From NCBI RefSeq assembly GCF_964204645.1, contig NC_134034.1, forward strand, positions 7,251,414-7,315,413: a stretch of DNA of 64,000 nt, written 5' to 3'. This document shows, in pieces, positions 23,131 to 34,621 of this stretch (position 1 is its first letter; each line of letters begins with the position of its first letter). Under the pieces are notes generated by a model. It was not told where the DNA came from and searched no databases. It saw only the letters and a program-made list of their open reading frames with translations. The stretch is from Tubulanus polymorphus (lineage: Eukaryota; Nemertea; Palaeonemertea; Tubulaniformes; Tubulanidae). A program made the position numbers and the translations under genes.

Positions 23131-23262
23131 TTCCTTCGAATACATTCCCTGGGAAAATACACTATAGCCATATTGCTTTTGGCTAGGCAGATAATGCCCA
23201 AATCAACTTTTGGTAGCGGCGCCGTAACATAGTGCCATCTGGCGAGACGCCATCATCTTTTT
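23131..23262 (+). repeat. left inverted terminal repeat of DIRS copy 2
   Basis: Contains TACATTCCCTGGGAAAATAC, GGTAGCGGCGCCGTAACAT and TCTGGCGAGACGCCATC. The right repeat carries the reverse complement. Confidence 0.75.
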
Positions 23263-23576
23263 GCTTGGCGCTTGTTCGGTTAAAATTCTCGATATAACAA
23301 CAGACGTAAGAGTGATTGATCGCGGAATAGAAGTCGAATCTCGGGTGAGATCGTTTTTAATTTATGCGCAATTTCAACATTTTGCCACCGGTTTTCTACT
23401 TCCGGTTTCGCGGGAGCGCCGTGCTGCTTTCTTAGCGGTTCTTCCCGCCTTATATATTCAATCATTGTCATTATCATTCAACGTAATTAATTTCTGTCAC
23501 ATCGTTATTATTATTTACAGAAATTAATTATCTGTACTAAAAATCGTATCAATAATTAACCCTTCATTTCGTCTCC

Positions 23577-23960
23577 AGTTCCCCTAGGGGACCAAGATTT
23601 AAACATAGGGGCCAGGTTGATACACCTACTAAGACCCCAGGGTCCTCATCGGGCAAGGTTAATACACCTCCTGAATACCCGGATACTCGGAAACAGGGCA
23701 ATAATCCGGGACGATCCGTGTCTAGGTCCAGGTCCCGATCGAGATTAAGTCGGTCCGACTCTTCGTCTCCTACTAGACGTAGGCACCAGCGCTCTAATAA
23801 AAAATGACGTCGTTCACAGTCCGACCCAGCTCTGGGTCAAGGTCTCGTTCTAGGTCCCGATCTAGAGTAAGTCGAACCTATTCTCCCTCACCTACCAGGC
23901 ATAGGCGCAAGCGTGCTCATAAGAAACAACGTCGTTCACGTTCTTGATCACCGGCTGATA
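23577..23960 (+). pseudogene. DIRS gag with arginine-serine repeats
   Basis: Two tandem copies of an RS-rich segment (SRSRSRSRLSRSDSSSPTRR and SRSRSRSRVSRTYSPSPTRH) separated by a stop and frameshift at about 23805. RS domains are known in splicing factors; here probably an RNA-binding gag tail. The N-terminal gag is not visible. Confidence 0.55.
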
Positions 23961-24075
23961 AGCCGTCTGACTCTAGTGACATCAAAAATATGCTAGCGAT
24001 ATTCTCGCAGGAGATCGCTTCCCTTAAAAAGAACAGCTAAAAGGCAAGGAACCCCCGGGCCCCAAGTCTTCATCA

Positions 24076-24814
24076 GTGCCACCAGTGCCGTCATGCAACC
24101 CAATAGATGGGTTAGTGTTGGATGATGTCAACGATTTTTCTGACGAGGAAAAATCTCGTGATCCAGAAGATCCTGATCTAACCAGGGACGGGGACATGCA
24201 CAGATCGTGCACATCCAAATCAAATCCAATGGAATCTACACGCCTGGCCATTGTCAAGCGACAGCTTTCAAACCAAGGAATTTCTTCGGGGGCAGCCAGA
24301 TTTATCGTGGAATCCAAACGTCCCTCTACCGGAGCATTGTACGATTCCAAATGGGAATGTTACTCCGATTGGTGTAATAAGAGAGTGGTGGATCCTCTCC
24401 ACCCCTCTGTGTCAGAGTGGATAGAATTCTTCTATTTCCTGTTCGAAAAGAAGAATAGACAGGTTATAACCATTAAAGGCTACAGATCAGCAATAGGGCA
24501 TACTTTTCGCTCAGTGGGCGTCCCTGTAGTGACGGAGGACGTGAAAATAGCTCAATTGATATCAGGTTTTGGGGTCAAGAGACCCAAACAGGTCACAGAT
24601 ACCCTGCCATGGCACTTAACAGTGGTTCTTAGGGCACTTATGACCACTCCCTTCGAACCTATCCGCAATACTACCCTGTCAGACCTATCTAAGAAAACGG
24701 TGTTCTTACTGTTCTTAGTAATGGCCGCGAGACGTTCAGAGGTTCATGCATTATCGATGCGTCCTGGTCATATTTCCTTTGGTCAACAAGATAGGTTTGT
24801 CATTTTAAGGCCTG
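24076..24814 (+). pseudogene. DIRS tyrosine recombinase, N-terminal half
   Basis: Matches DIRS copy 1: SKRPSTGALYDSKWECYSDW, TIKGYRSAIGHTF, VMAARRSEVHALSMRPGH (catalytic Arg). The frame is open until the Harbinger insertion, which cuts it inside the LRPG...LSFIAKN region. The first 80 residues are an acidic linker from gag. Confidence 0.8.
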
Positions 24815-24965
24815 GGCCCGGTTTCACGAAAAAGTTTATCTCAAAAAATTAGTGTAAACTCTTAATCCAGTTTAAATATTCAGTGTAAAATTTTCAGTCA
24901 GTTTCATGAAAAAGTGTAAAATAAAATTGGTGTAATTTTGGTGTAAATTTTAAACTACATCACAA

Positions 24966-26573
24966 ATGAGGTTAAAATCCTTAAACCAGTTTAAGGTTGC
25001 TAATGAAGATTTTAAGATGGCGGAATTACTTGGTAATTTAATGTTTCGGAGAAGATACCTTCGCAGGACTCAAGTATTTCAGCGTTTGCCAAATTCCCCG
25101 ATGGATTTCTATAATGATGACGAATTTTCCAGTAGATTCAGATTCAGCAAGAACTTAGTTCGACAGATATGTAACATATTAAGGGATCAACTTGAGCCTC
25201 CTTCCAATCGCTCAAAAAGCCTTTCGGTGGAGCACCAAGTGCTAATAACGCTACGATATCTAGCCACTGGATAGTTTATGTCAACTGTAGGAGACACGAT
25301 CGGTGTTTCGAAAGCGACTGTTTCTCGAGTCGCATATTCAGTATGTTGTGCGCTTGTAAGTGTAAAAGATAGGTTCATTGTTTGGCCTAACTCGGAAGAA
25401 GAAATCAGTGCGACCAAGCAGGGTATCTATGAATTAGGCCGGTTCCCAAATGCTGTTGGATTGATTGATGGAAGTCACATTAGAATCATCCGGCCTTCAG
25501 TTGATGAGCCGGCTTTTATCAACAGGAAACCATATCCTAGCATAAACGTTCAGGCTGTCTGTGACCACACAGGTAAAGAATCATAAAGAGTACATTTTAT
25601 GCAATAGTTACCGAGATAAGATCAACAAGATTTTAGTTTCATTTCAATTCTATTTTTCATTGGTCATTCAAGGGGCCGGAAACCTTTGTGCTTTATAAGA
25701 TGTTCGCTATAAATATTCTTTCAAGGAAAATTTACTAATGTTGTTGCGAAATGGCCTGGGTCTGTCCATGATTCCCATATCTTCACAACTTCAGCTCTTG
25801 GTAGGTAAGTACAAGACTCCAGTCAGTCCATGTGGATCAATCATCTCGAATTCACTTCATTCAGGTTGATTAGATCTGTGGTATTTGATAGTTTTGAATG
25901 TATTATTTCAAGGAAAATATTTACAATTCAATTACAATAGGGTTGATTCTTATTTTCAAGACAATTATTGTGGTAGCTTGCGCCGCAATAAGCTGTTTTT
26001 GCAGTACCGTACTCTACTCGGGTAATTGACGCAACTCTCCGGTAGTTTTCAATTCTGCTGTCACAACATCACACATTTTGTTACACTATAGACACCTAGA
26101 GGCTACACATCGGGGCTTAACTGATGGCGTTTTACTGGGAGATTCCGGATATTCGTTGAAGCCATACTTAATGACTCCATTTCTTCAACCTGTTGGAGAT
26201 TCTCAAATACGGTAAATAGAAAATATATTTGAATTTATTTTCGCTTTTATTTCCTCTGTACCATTATTTCTGAGGAATTAGTTTTTCTTGCAGATATAAT
26301 ATCTCACACAAGAGAACTCGTTCAGGAGTGGAGTGATCGTTCGGAAGATTGAAAAGACGTTTTGCAATCCTGCACGGAGAGGTACGCTTAGCACCGGAGA
26401 AAGCGTGTACTGTTATCATGGCTTGCTTCGTATTGCACAACATGGCAATTCTGTTTAATGAACCAGAAATTGGAGAGATTGGAGTGGACGACAACCCTGG
26501 GGAGGTCCACACTGAAGAACCTCAAACGGGAAAGCTAATGCGCGACTATTTTGAGAACACCTTCTTTGCATAA
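24966..26573 (+). pseudogene. Harbinger transposase, spliced, several stops
   Basis: Exon-like segments in order: DNA-binding N-terminal part with LVRQICNILRDQL and HQVLITLRYLATG; a stop at 25272; then GVSKATVSRV and GLIDGSHIRI (first Asp); after an intron [17 protein letters not shown] (second Asp, followed by donor GTAAGT at about 25805); about 26095-26213 GDSGYSLKPYLMTPF; and about 26293-26573 YNISHKRTRSGVE ... FGRLKRRFAILHG (Glu). A TGA right after the catalytic Glu (26329-26331) inactivates this copy. The product would cut and paste the element together with the Myb partner. Confidence 0.75.
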
Positions 26574-26748
26574 CCTTTCTATTCGCAAAAAAAGAAAAAG
26601 ATAACATGTTCATACGCAACGTAAACAATAAATTGAGTAAAATTTGAATTGCTATAGAATTATTCGAAATCAAATCGTGGAACACTATTCTTCTAGGTTT
26701 TTCATTTCAATTGTAAAACACCTGTCGAATTTTGCGAAGCAAAAATTT

Positions 26749-28018
26749 CTAGTTGTAGCTTTGCGTTTTTAATATGAAGTTCTCTTTCTCCAACTTCAGA
26801 CAATCCACCTTAAGCTGCAACCGTTCACAGTCCAATTTAATACGTTTTCGATCCTCAAACAGATTTTTGTACTGCGCTGCGATGATGTCTGCAGAGGATA
26901 TCCTTTTCTTCGATCGATGATGATCAGAACCTGCATCTGCCACGCAAGTTTGAGGAACAACGTGTACAGATGCCGGAGATGTTTGATTATCGCTGGCGAC
27001 AATTTTTTCATCAGTTAAGACCGGCGGGCCCTCAGTGCCAAAATCTGAAAAAATTAATCGAAACAAGATTCTTAAACATAAAATGTATCTAAATGTAGTT
27101 TTTATATTTGTTTAGACTCACGACCAATTTTTTTGTTTTTTTTTTTATTCTCGTGCAAAAACTTGCGTTGATGTACAGTAAGTAAAAGTTAGCCGTAGAG
27201 AAATATGTTTTTTGATAGTAAGTTTGGTAGTGTTTGATACATTGATTGATTTTTTGTTAGGCAGCTTACAAAACATATATAGGCCTATACGATACGTCTA
27301 CTGCGTGCGTGAACAGATCACGCATCGAAAAGACAGTAGCCATGCGTGTGTGCTTTTCGGAATACACCTAATTAATATTGCCAAAATCAGGATTTATGAC
27401 GACTGTTCAAGCTGAAATTTTGAGCTAATAGGCATAAGGCAATTGTCATCAGTGAGGCGAGTTAATTGAAGAGAACGGCGCGGGCCTCAGATCAGAAAAA
27501 AATGCGCCACGGTCTGGGTCGTGTTCTAATAAATGAACTTTATTCTGGCAGGTCATGATCGTGGAATTATAATCTAATTCATACTAAGAAGTGGTAGGAC
27601 AGCCTGACTTGAAAACTCGTATAGTAGTAGTAGAATTCTGCGGGGCCGGAGGAATCAGTTGTCGAAGGTTAATGATGTTCGTTCTTTCCGATATGTTTAT
27701 AGCAGGTGGTCCACCACCAGTCTTTGATAGGCTTTGCCGTTCCATGGTAGCGATTCTTTTTGCGTTTTGTTGATCGTTTTTGAATTTTGATCGACATTCA
27801 TCCAGTGTTCTGACAGCCTCTCCTAATGCCGTGATTCAATCGGCAATTTTACCCCACGCTTGTTTCGCCACCTTCGTTATCGATGCGCTGAATTTACCAA
27901 ATAGTACAGTCTGATTTTCTTGAACCAGCTGCATCAGGAGCAGCGCCTCTGCCGAAGTAAAATTCTTCTTTCGCTTGTTTCTGACAAGCGTAGTGCTTGC
28001 AAAACTTTGAAGTGACAC
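26749..28018 (-). pseudogene. Harbinger Myb/SANT-like protein, two exons
   Basis: First exon from ATG 28018: FTSAEALLLMQLVQENQTVL and KVAKQAWGKIAD, the trihelix/SANT signature, then a TGA at 27836-27838, then ITALGEAVRTLDECRSKF in the same frame to about 27590. Second exon from an AG acceptor at about 27045 to 26749, ending in a coiled coil (KRIKLDCERLQLKVDCLKLE). In active Harbingers this protein carries the transposase into the nucleus and binds element ends. Confidence 0.65.
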
Positions 28019-28206
28019 ATTTTAATTAATACTGATTACACTAATTATATGCGGTGACTTCACTAAACCAGTTTAGTTAATTCACTGGTTACGCTTTTTC
28101 GTGAAACTTGGTTTACACCAAAAACTAACTAATTCGGTTTAAAGCATTTTTAACCGAATTAAGGTTTACACCAAATTTAATTTTTACACTTTCGTGAAAC
28201 CGGGCC

Positions 28207-28722
28207 CTGGTCTTAGTTTCATTGCCAAGAATCAAAAGGTTTCCGTAGCAGCCAGATCTTGGAAGATCGAGGCTTTGACGCATAGGGTATCTCGCGATCT
28301 TCCTGATACGTGGCTCACTCTGTCCAGTAATAGCTTTAAAGGAGTACCTAGAGAGGACACTTCCCCACAGACAAGATAGGGAGAGGCTCTTCATTCCACT
28401 CCGACAAGGGGATAAGAGAGATATCTTAAGGGATAAGAGAGATATCTCATCCTGGTCATTATTCACAGGGGCTTCCTTGGAACAGGTCTGTCGTTCAGCC
28501 TTCTGGACGTCTCCATCTACCTTCTCGTCATTTTATTTGAAGGACATTTCTGGACAGTTAGGCTCACTATCCATGTTGGGTCCAATTGTTACTGCACAAC
28601 GAATAAGCGTACATAAACCCAAAAAACATCGGGCCCAGTTAAACCAGGTCCTGGGGACTAAGGGGTTTCTTCTGTATTCAGCTATAAGAAAGTTGATGTA
28701 TATTAGTTGTAGGCACCTTTAA
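28207..28722 (+). pseudogene. DIRS tyrosine recombinase, C-terminal half
   Basis: Resumes at LSFIAKNQKVSVAARSW directly after the Harbinger right end, equivalent to LGFLAKNQKSSSAGKSW in copy 1. FTGASLEQVCRSAFWTSP and FSSFYLKDI (nucleophilic Tyr) follow after stops and a duplicated 20-base tract (GGGATAAGAGAGATATCT twice, 28409-28447). Confidence 0.75.
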
Positions 28723-28739
28723 CAGGGCCTAGACGTATC

Positions 28740-29825
28740 GGCCCCGATCCGCGCGGTTGCGCCACCGCGCAGGATTTACGCGAAGCAGCAAACACAAACA
28801 TGGCCACTCTCAATTTTCAATGATAGAAATCGTGTGTGCATTTCAATTATTTCGGCTGTTAGGGTTTTAAGGCACAATATAAGTTGATGATGTGATATGG
28901 CGATGTTAATTAATGATAATTCCGCAGTGAAGCTAGTCACAAACGGTGCCGATTGAGTGTACAGCTGCCAAAAACACTGAAATGTGCGTAGTTGCGTATT
29001 TATTTGCAGTGAATTGCAGACGAAACATGAAGCCTTAACAGCCGTTTAAAAAAAAATTATACCAATCGCAATGGTAAAATAAAAATGAGATAGAACCTAA
29101 GTTAAAATTCTGGCCATTTCTAAAATAACTATTATCACTAATTTTTAGTCAGTGCCGAACGTTTAGGTTTCAACAATAATGAGGGGTGGTAGGTAGTCAT
29201 GCAATTCAAGTCATCATTTGTTACACGTTACTTCCGTGTTGTTGAAAATCTCGCGAGTCCTGGACCAAACCCCATTGAACAATGTGATCTGTGTGCTGCC
29301 ACAAATGCACACAGATCACACTACACTCCCCATTACACACTCCAGTACCCACAGCTTTCATATATCCATCCAAATATTTAGAGTGTCTTTCTTCCTGGGT
29401 TACCTTAAGACAGTTAGTGGTAAGGGATCCTTTTGTTGTAGGTATTAAGTTTAGACATGAATCATGATTTCATTTATATAGCCTGGGCAAGGCTGCGTCT
29501 TGAGTTTAAGGTTTTTAGCTACTGGTTTAGGTTAATATCGAGGTGATGGCAGTGCCTTACTAAGGTATCCAGGAGTCAGTTGACACCGGGTTGTTTGATT
29601 TCCTTTTTCGACTCAAGTGTAACAGGGTCATAATAGGCATGTTATAACTACCAGTACAGTTAGACCTGAAAAGGGAGTAGCACGGTAGCTCCCTGATTTT
29701 TAGTTTTCCACTGGCTCACCGGGGGTTTGTTGCAGTTTTCTGCAGAGAGTTTTAGGGTGCGTGTAAGTGTAGAGATTTTAAATCGACTTTTGGTCGCCTC
29801 CCCCCTCCATTCTTTGGGATTCTGG
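28740..29825. other. non-coding DIRS copy 2 interior or nested insertion
   Basis: No gene found. A GC-rich patch at 28740-28775 (CGCGCGGTTGCGCCACCGCG) and the direct/inverted pair ACAATGTGATCTGTGTGC / GCACACAGATCACA (29278-29320) are the only structures. Confidence 0.4.
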
Positions 29826-29870
29826 CTATAGTGTATTTTCCCAGGGAATGTATTCGAAGTAAGTATTACA
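29826..29870 (-). repeat. internal complementary region of DIRS copy 2
   Basis: TATAGTGTATTTTCCCAGGG and ATGTATTCGAAG match the outer tip of the left repeat in inverse orientation, as the DIRS replication model requires. Confidence 0.6.
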
Positions 29871-29969
29871 ATTTTGTTCAAAAATATTTACGAGGAATAC
29901 TTACCTGGAAAAATACACGGGTATTCCCCCCAGCCATCGCCCAGGCGATTGAGTGATTATTGGTGCAAA

Positions 29970-30115
29970 AAGATGGTGTCTCGCCAGATGGCGCTATGTT
30001 ACGGCGCCGCTACCAAAAGTCGATTCGGGCTTTATCTGCCTAGCCAAAAGCAATATGGCTGTAGTGTATTTTTCCAGGTAAGTATTCCTCGTAAATACCA
30101 ATTTTTGAACAAAAT
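29970..30115 (-). repeat. right inverted terminal repeat of DIRS copy 2
   Basis: Reverse complement of 23131-23262 with a few substitutions. The outer 30072-30115 folds back on 29870-29915. Confidence 0.7.
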
Positions 30116-31086
30116 TGTAATATTTCAATGTTACTCCTTGAACCACTGAAAATATGAGATAATTTAAAGGCGTCCTGAATTTGAAAATGATAAGGTTGGC
30201 AGCATTGCTCTTGTATTATAACTCTATGTTAATCCAATGATAAGTGATAGATTTCGAAACACACCAGGCGCTCAACTCATTAACTTGCACAAAATAAACA
30301 CCTGGCACACCACCCGTATGAACCAGAAAATGAAAATATACACCAGGGTAATCCACGCACTGGGTGAATCACAGAAAACATGCAACTAAGAACACAAAAG
30401 CAAAGCAAGCAAAATACTACCCTACACAGACACCTAAAGTATAGTATAAATCAAGCATATCTTAAAGCATATAAGCAACATAAGCAAACTAAAAGGTAAA
30501 ACAAGATAAGCAGACACTACATAACCACCAATTAAAATGTGTAAATTTGATATCCTTTGCCTAACAAATGCCGCGGCAAACTGGGCTGAGACAGACTTTA
30601 GACACCTACGGTCAAAGCTTGTTATAACACCAGCCCAGAACTGTCAAAATTTTGGCAGTATGACGAATGTGGCGGTATAGCCATCATTAGAATTGACATA
30701 TTATATAAGACATGACTATTGACCAAATCCAGAATTGACATACATTTATCTTAATTTGGGAAGTGTAAAGGCCTTAGCCTGATTCATTTAGATATTAGAA
30801 AAAAACGATACAGTGATGGGTGATACTGCCAACCACATGTATTGATTTGTAACAATGACGGAAAACATCGTTGAAATATTGTTGGCGGTATGATAAATGG
30901 GTTTGAATAGAACTGTTCCTGGATTTCGTTGGCATTATGGCAGAGGGTGAGAGGTGGTATAACGAGAGCTATGTACATACCCATGTATACGTAAAACACT
31001 GCACAATGAAATTCTTGGCAAATTTGGTGGCATTATGGATGGCGGTATAGTGAGTTTTGATTGTAGTTTCAAATTTTATTTTTTAG
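30116..31086. other. probable intron upstream of YAE1-like exon
   Basis: No coding potential. GGCGGTATRG recurs at about 30671, 30893 and 31042. The DIRS copy 2 seems to have landed in this intron or in the gene's upstream region. Confidence 0.4.
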
Positions 31087-31208
31087 GTCGGGTTTCGAGC
31101 TGGCATCAATGAAGGAAAAGATAGAATATTACAGGAGGGATTTGACTCAGGTTATCTCTCCATTTTAAAAATTGCGAAAAGTCTTGGACATCTTCGCGGT
31201 GAACTAAG
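31087..31208 (+). CDS. YAE1: YAE1-like protein, exon with deca-GX3 motif
   Basis: Host gene exon bounded by an AG acceptor (TTTTTTTAG) and a GT donor after GAACTAAG. It encodes GFRAGINEGKDRILQEGFDS, then GYLSILKIAKSLGHLRGEL, the deca-GX3 repeat (Gly every fourth residue) of Yae1/Lto1 proteins. In yeast and human this family bridges the cytosolic iron-sulfur assembly targeting complex to the ABCE1/Rli1 protein. 5' exons are not identified here; they may lie upstream of DIRS copy 2. Confidence 0.8.
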
Positions 31209-31320
31209 GTTTGTCATTTAACGTGTTTACCTCTTTCATTGATTGCTTAAGCCGATTGGGATTTGATTTGATTGACATTTCTTTGATTTGATGCCAAAAT
31301 CATGATAATTATACTTTTAG

Positions 31321-31729
31321 CGCGCAGGTGCTTATAGACGAGATGGCTTACTCTATAGAAAAAGACGATTCATTATCTGAAAACTGGAAATGTGATATAA
31401 ACTCGCTCATTTCTAAAATATCCGAATTAGAAACTTTTGAATTACCTGAATATGGCAGGCAGCATGGTTTACACAAATTCCGTTCAATATATCTGCATCA
31501 TCATTCAAAAAGCCACTCTTGTTGCCTTGATTTATCTACTCGTGATGATAGTGGTGCCTGTTGTTCTCAAGTGATGAAGGATGATGAACTCATGGAAGAT
31601 AAAAGTGAATGTTGTAGCTGTAGTAACAATAGCTGTTTCAATGGATCAAGGATGGAGGGAAATGTTTTTCATTTTGAGAAAAAATATGACCGTATTAAGT
31701 TACAAGTGGATGATTTACTGAATAAATGA
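31321..31729 (+). CDS. YAE1: YAE1-like protein, terminal exon
   Basis: Acceptor CTTTTAG at 31314-31320; the phase joins with the previous exon to give RGELSAQVLIDEMAY, comparable to the RGTLSALL region of vertebrate YAE1. It ends at TGA 31727-31729. The tail is Cys-rich (HSCCLDLS, GACCSQV, SECCSCSNNSC), then FEKKYDRIKLQVDDLLNK. Whether the Cys clusters bind a metal is unknown. This is the only host gene I can identify in the window. Confidence 0.75.
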
Positions 31730-32640
31730 TAATCATAATTTTTTACCGCAGTTATTTCATTTTTAGCCCACTTGAGATTGCGTTCACTTTTCGTCCATCG
31801 TCCGTCCGTTCGTTCGTTTGTTCGTAGACAGAATCCAGTTATTTTGAGAAGTTTTGAAGACGCTTGGATGTTATGTCTTGATTTATCTACTCTAGACACA
31901 TGTTCAGCCCAAAAACCGGCCCTGTCAGAATCAAGATGACCTACTGGCAGCCATTGTTGTTCGCCAAAATCAGCACTTTTTACACATTTTTGAAATTTTT
32001 TGAGAAATTTTGAAGACGCTTTGATCAATCACCTTGATCTTTCGCTCATATTTGAATCCCCCAAGGGCCCATTAGCGTAACAAGAATTGGGTCGATCGGA
32101 CTCAAGATGGCCTTCTTATGACCTTTTTAGTCCCCAATAATGTCAATTTTGGCCCAAATTCTGAGTCCTGTAGCTTCCTTCTGTTTTGCCATTTCTTTGG
32201 AAAGGGATGTTTTATACCTGAGACCATTATTTTTCATCAGCCAATTATGACGCAATTGGCAGCCATCTTGATGTCATCAGTACTCATTCGTAGGTGGGAA
32301 AAAGTTTTTCCTCATTATATTGATACCTAAGCATATTTTGTTTCCACAATCAATTGCAAAGTTGTAGCTCATGACATCGTCTATGATTGTGGTGAGTTTT
32401 AAGGACATAAGTAGTAATTGGAATATCAGGGGTTCATACCAGAGGACGTGTGGACAACACACCGCTCATCACCACAAGTAATTTTTTTTTAAATACATGG
32501 GAGATAGAAAAGCATTCTCAGCGGCAATAAATAACAGAATAACACCAGCAAAAAAACAATTTGAAATAAAAAAGTTAGCTCTAAAATTGCTCTACATAGA
32601 TAGACAAAAGTAGTGAGATATTTAATTAATTAAAAATGAA
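31730..32640. other. downstream non-coding repeat
   Basis: A TTTTGAGAA.TTTTGAAGACGCTT word recurs at about 31840 and 31998 next to GTCCGTCCGTTCGTTCG. No ORF of note. Confidence 0.45.
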
Positions 32641-32689
32641 ATTATTTTTTTTTGCTTTTTTTCTAAAATATTAATCCATTTCTTTTATT

Positions 32690-33490
32690 ATGAATTTTGG
32701 AATTTCAGAAGTATTTTTATTTTTAATAGTAGTAGTTTCAGAATTATTAATATCATAAATGTTATTTGATTTTTTATACCAACTATATTTTCACCATTAT
32801 TATTAACATTATCATTATTTATTTTTTCTTTTATAGCTTTTTTAAATTCTCTCGATTTAATTCCTAATTGCCGAGACCATTGAATTTGTTTCTGTGATCT
32901 CGGTTTTTTTCTTCACAGTTAATTCCTTCAATTCTTTCATCTCGCTCATTTATTGTAGAAAAATTTTTACTTTCAATATTTGAAAATGTTATAACTCCAG
33001 TTGATAATAGCGTCATAAATCCACCTAATTGAAATGATAAATATCCAATCCATTTATTTAATTCAGTCATAACTAAATAATCATTTTTTAAATCGGAATA
33101 TAATCTATTTTCATCTTGAATTGGTAGCATATATTTACATAATTTACTATAACCTTTTACTACATTTTCTGATATCGCATCATTAATTCTAGCTATTCTC
33201 GCAGTTTCATAAATCTTGAATAATTTAATAATTTCATCTGATTTCATTGTATCTAATTCATTATAAGTTAAATTTTTACTAATAAAACTTTTACATTTCC
33301 CAGATGCTATTTATATTTCTAATTGATGTTTGCAATAAAGATAATATTCATAATTATTGTTTGTAGTAATATCATTTAAAGCACCATTATTATCTGGTGT
33401 TAATTCTGTTTCTGTTATACCTAAATCATCCAAAGTTTTTTCAATTGGAACATCACTATTTTTAGATTTTATTTTCTTTTTACCTCCCAT
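32690..33490 (-). pseudogene. B1 homologues of the two small membrane-protein genes
   Basis: The start at 33490 has the T-run plus TATATAAATG promoter-like context. EKTLDDLGI and NNYEYYLYCKHQLE match the provirus A gene at 52034, then a stop, then KIYETARIARINDAISE and LNKWIGYLSFQLGGFMTLL with a membrane segment STGVITFSN. A 1-base shift near 32890 leads into QIQWSRQLGIKSREFKKA, homologous to the 52628 gene. Function unknown. Confidence 0.75.
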
Positions 33491-33518
33491 TTATATAACA
33501 AAAAATTGTGTTGTTACA

Positions 33519-33681
33519 ACTAGAATTTAACTAGAATGTAACTAAAAATATACCAGATTAACAAGCTAGTTGAAATATTATTGTTTTTATTTATTTCTTG
33601 TTGAATTTTGTTCCAACTACTAACAACTAGAACTCAACTAGAATGTGACTAAAATATACTAGATTAACAAGCTAGTTGAGT
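33519..33681 (-). repeat. two-copy ~57-bp intergenic repeat
   Basis: AACTAGAATGT.ACTAAAA, then AGATTAACAAGCTAGTTGA, occurs at about 33519-33574 and 33625-33681, between the ATPase remnant and the membrane-protein gene. Related AACTAGCTAGT words lie at the matching place in provirus A (about 51835). Confidence 0.6.
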
Positions 33682-33689
33682 TTGAATGA

Positions 33690-34297
33690 ATTCATATTTA
33701 AATGGGTGTTGTAATCGAAATAGTAATTTTGATCTTTTATTATTTTTCAATTTATCCATATATTCATTGTGTAAATCATGTGGAATAATATCATTTTCCT
33801 CATGCGCATTTTTCATCGATTTTCTATCTTTATTCTAGAATAATACTAAAAATCTAATGTTTTCTCTAAAATCTTTAACAATTGAATTATATTTTTGATT
33901 TAAAACCCAAGTTGTTATCCCAAAATGTCTCCCAGAGAAAGCTAGATAACAGAACTCACTTTCTCTAACTTTTGAATCATGTAAATTAGCACAATCGTCT
34001 ATGGTAAATAATGTATTAGATCCTTTGTATATATATATATATCAATTGCTATTTTAATACAATTATCTAAATTTTCTTAAACTGTTCTAGGATCTAATAC
34101 AATAAATTTATTATTTCTAGTAATATTTCTATCATAAGTTTGATTAAAGTCATACGTTGGGCAAAATAATACTTTATTATCAAAATAGTTTTTATAAATA
34201 GTTTCTAATCAATTTAATATAAAAAATAAGATTTACAATTTGTTACACCAGAAATTACCATATTATGAGGCTCAAATATAAATAATTCCTTATTCAT
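33690..34297 (-). pseudogene. B1 A32-like packaging ATPase remnant
   Basis: Starts ELFIFEPHNM as in provirus A, but the Walker A loop is broken (GVTNC, then the Gly-Lys-Thr codons deleted). Later pieces match the provirus A frame around FSGRHFGITTWVLNQKYNS. Several frameshifts and stops; non-functional. Confidence 0.75.
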
Positions 34298-34309
34298 TTA
34301 TATTTTTTT

Positions 34310-34535
34310 AAATTTTACTCGATAATATCCATTCATTGAATTTATCTGGCCATCCAACCCATTTTACTAAAGAATATTTTTTCTATTAACAGTTTTTGTT
34401 TCTAATACTTTTTCGATTTTATATTCTTGTTCTAGATTTTCAGTAGTTAAACTTAATTCTTCTTCATAAAAGTACCCATCGACTTCTTCACCATCTAAAT
34501 CTTCTAATTTATAGACATATGGTTTTGTTGTTATT
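34310..34535 (-). pseudogene. B1 integrase C-terminus with chromodomain
   Basis: Encodes KPYVYKLEDLDGEEVDGYF and, after a 1-base shift, YSLVKWVGWPDKFNEWI, a chromodomain of the Polinton integrase type. It is separated from the rest by the 34536-36680 insertion. Confidence 0.75.
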
Positions 34536-34589
34536 ACCTTTTTTGATGGGTTTTGTCGTCAGACGAACCCATCTATGGCATCGTCGTCA

Positions 34590-34621
<32 letters not shown>

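Larger units (their letters stand above)
24815..28206 (+). mobile_element. PIF/Harbinger transposon, both ORFs present
   Basis: Ends are perfect 17-bp inverted repeats GGCCCGGTTTCACGAAA. The flanking triplet CTG occurs at 24812-24814 and 28207-28209, a 3-bp target duplication as expected for this superfamily. Dropping the element and one CTG restores the DIRS recombinase reading. It carries the usual pair of genes, transposase (plus) and Myb/SANT protein (minus). Confidence 0.9.
23131..30115 (+). mobile_element. DIRS-type element (copy 2), RT deleted, split by Harbinger
   Basis: Plus-strand order: terminal repeat, gag with RS repeats, recombinase N-half, Harbinger insertion, recombinase C-half, about 1.1 kb of non-coding DNA, internal complementary region and inverted terminal repeat. 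RT and RNase H are absent between gag and recombinase. Removing the 3.39-kb insertion leaves about 3.6 kb. Confidence 0.8.

Noticed and set aside
29199-29448. Overlapping plus-strand ORFs in DIRS copy 2
   Set aside because: Two frames over the same short region with no recognisable domain; likely chance.
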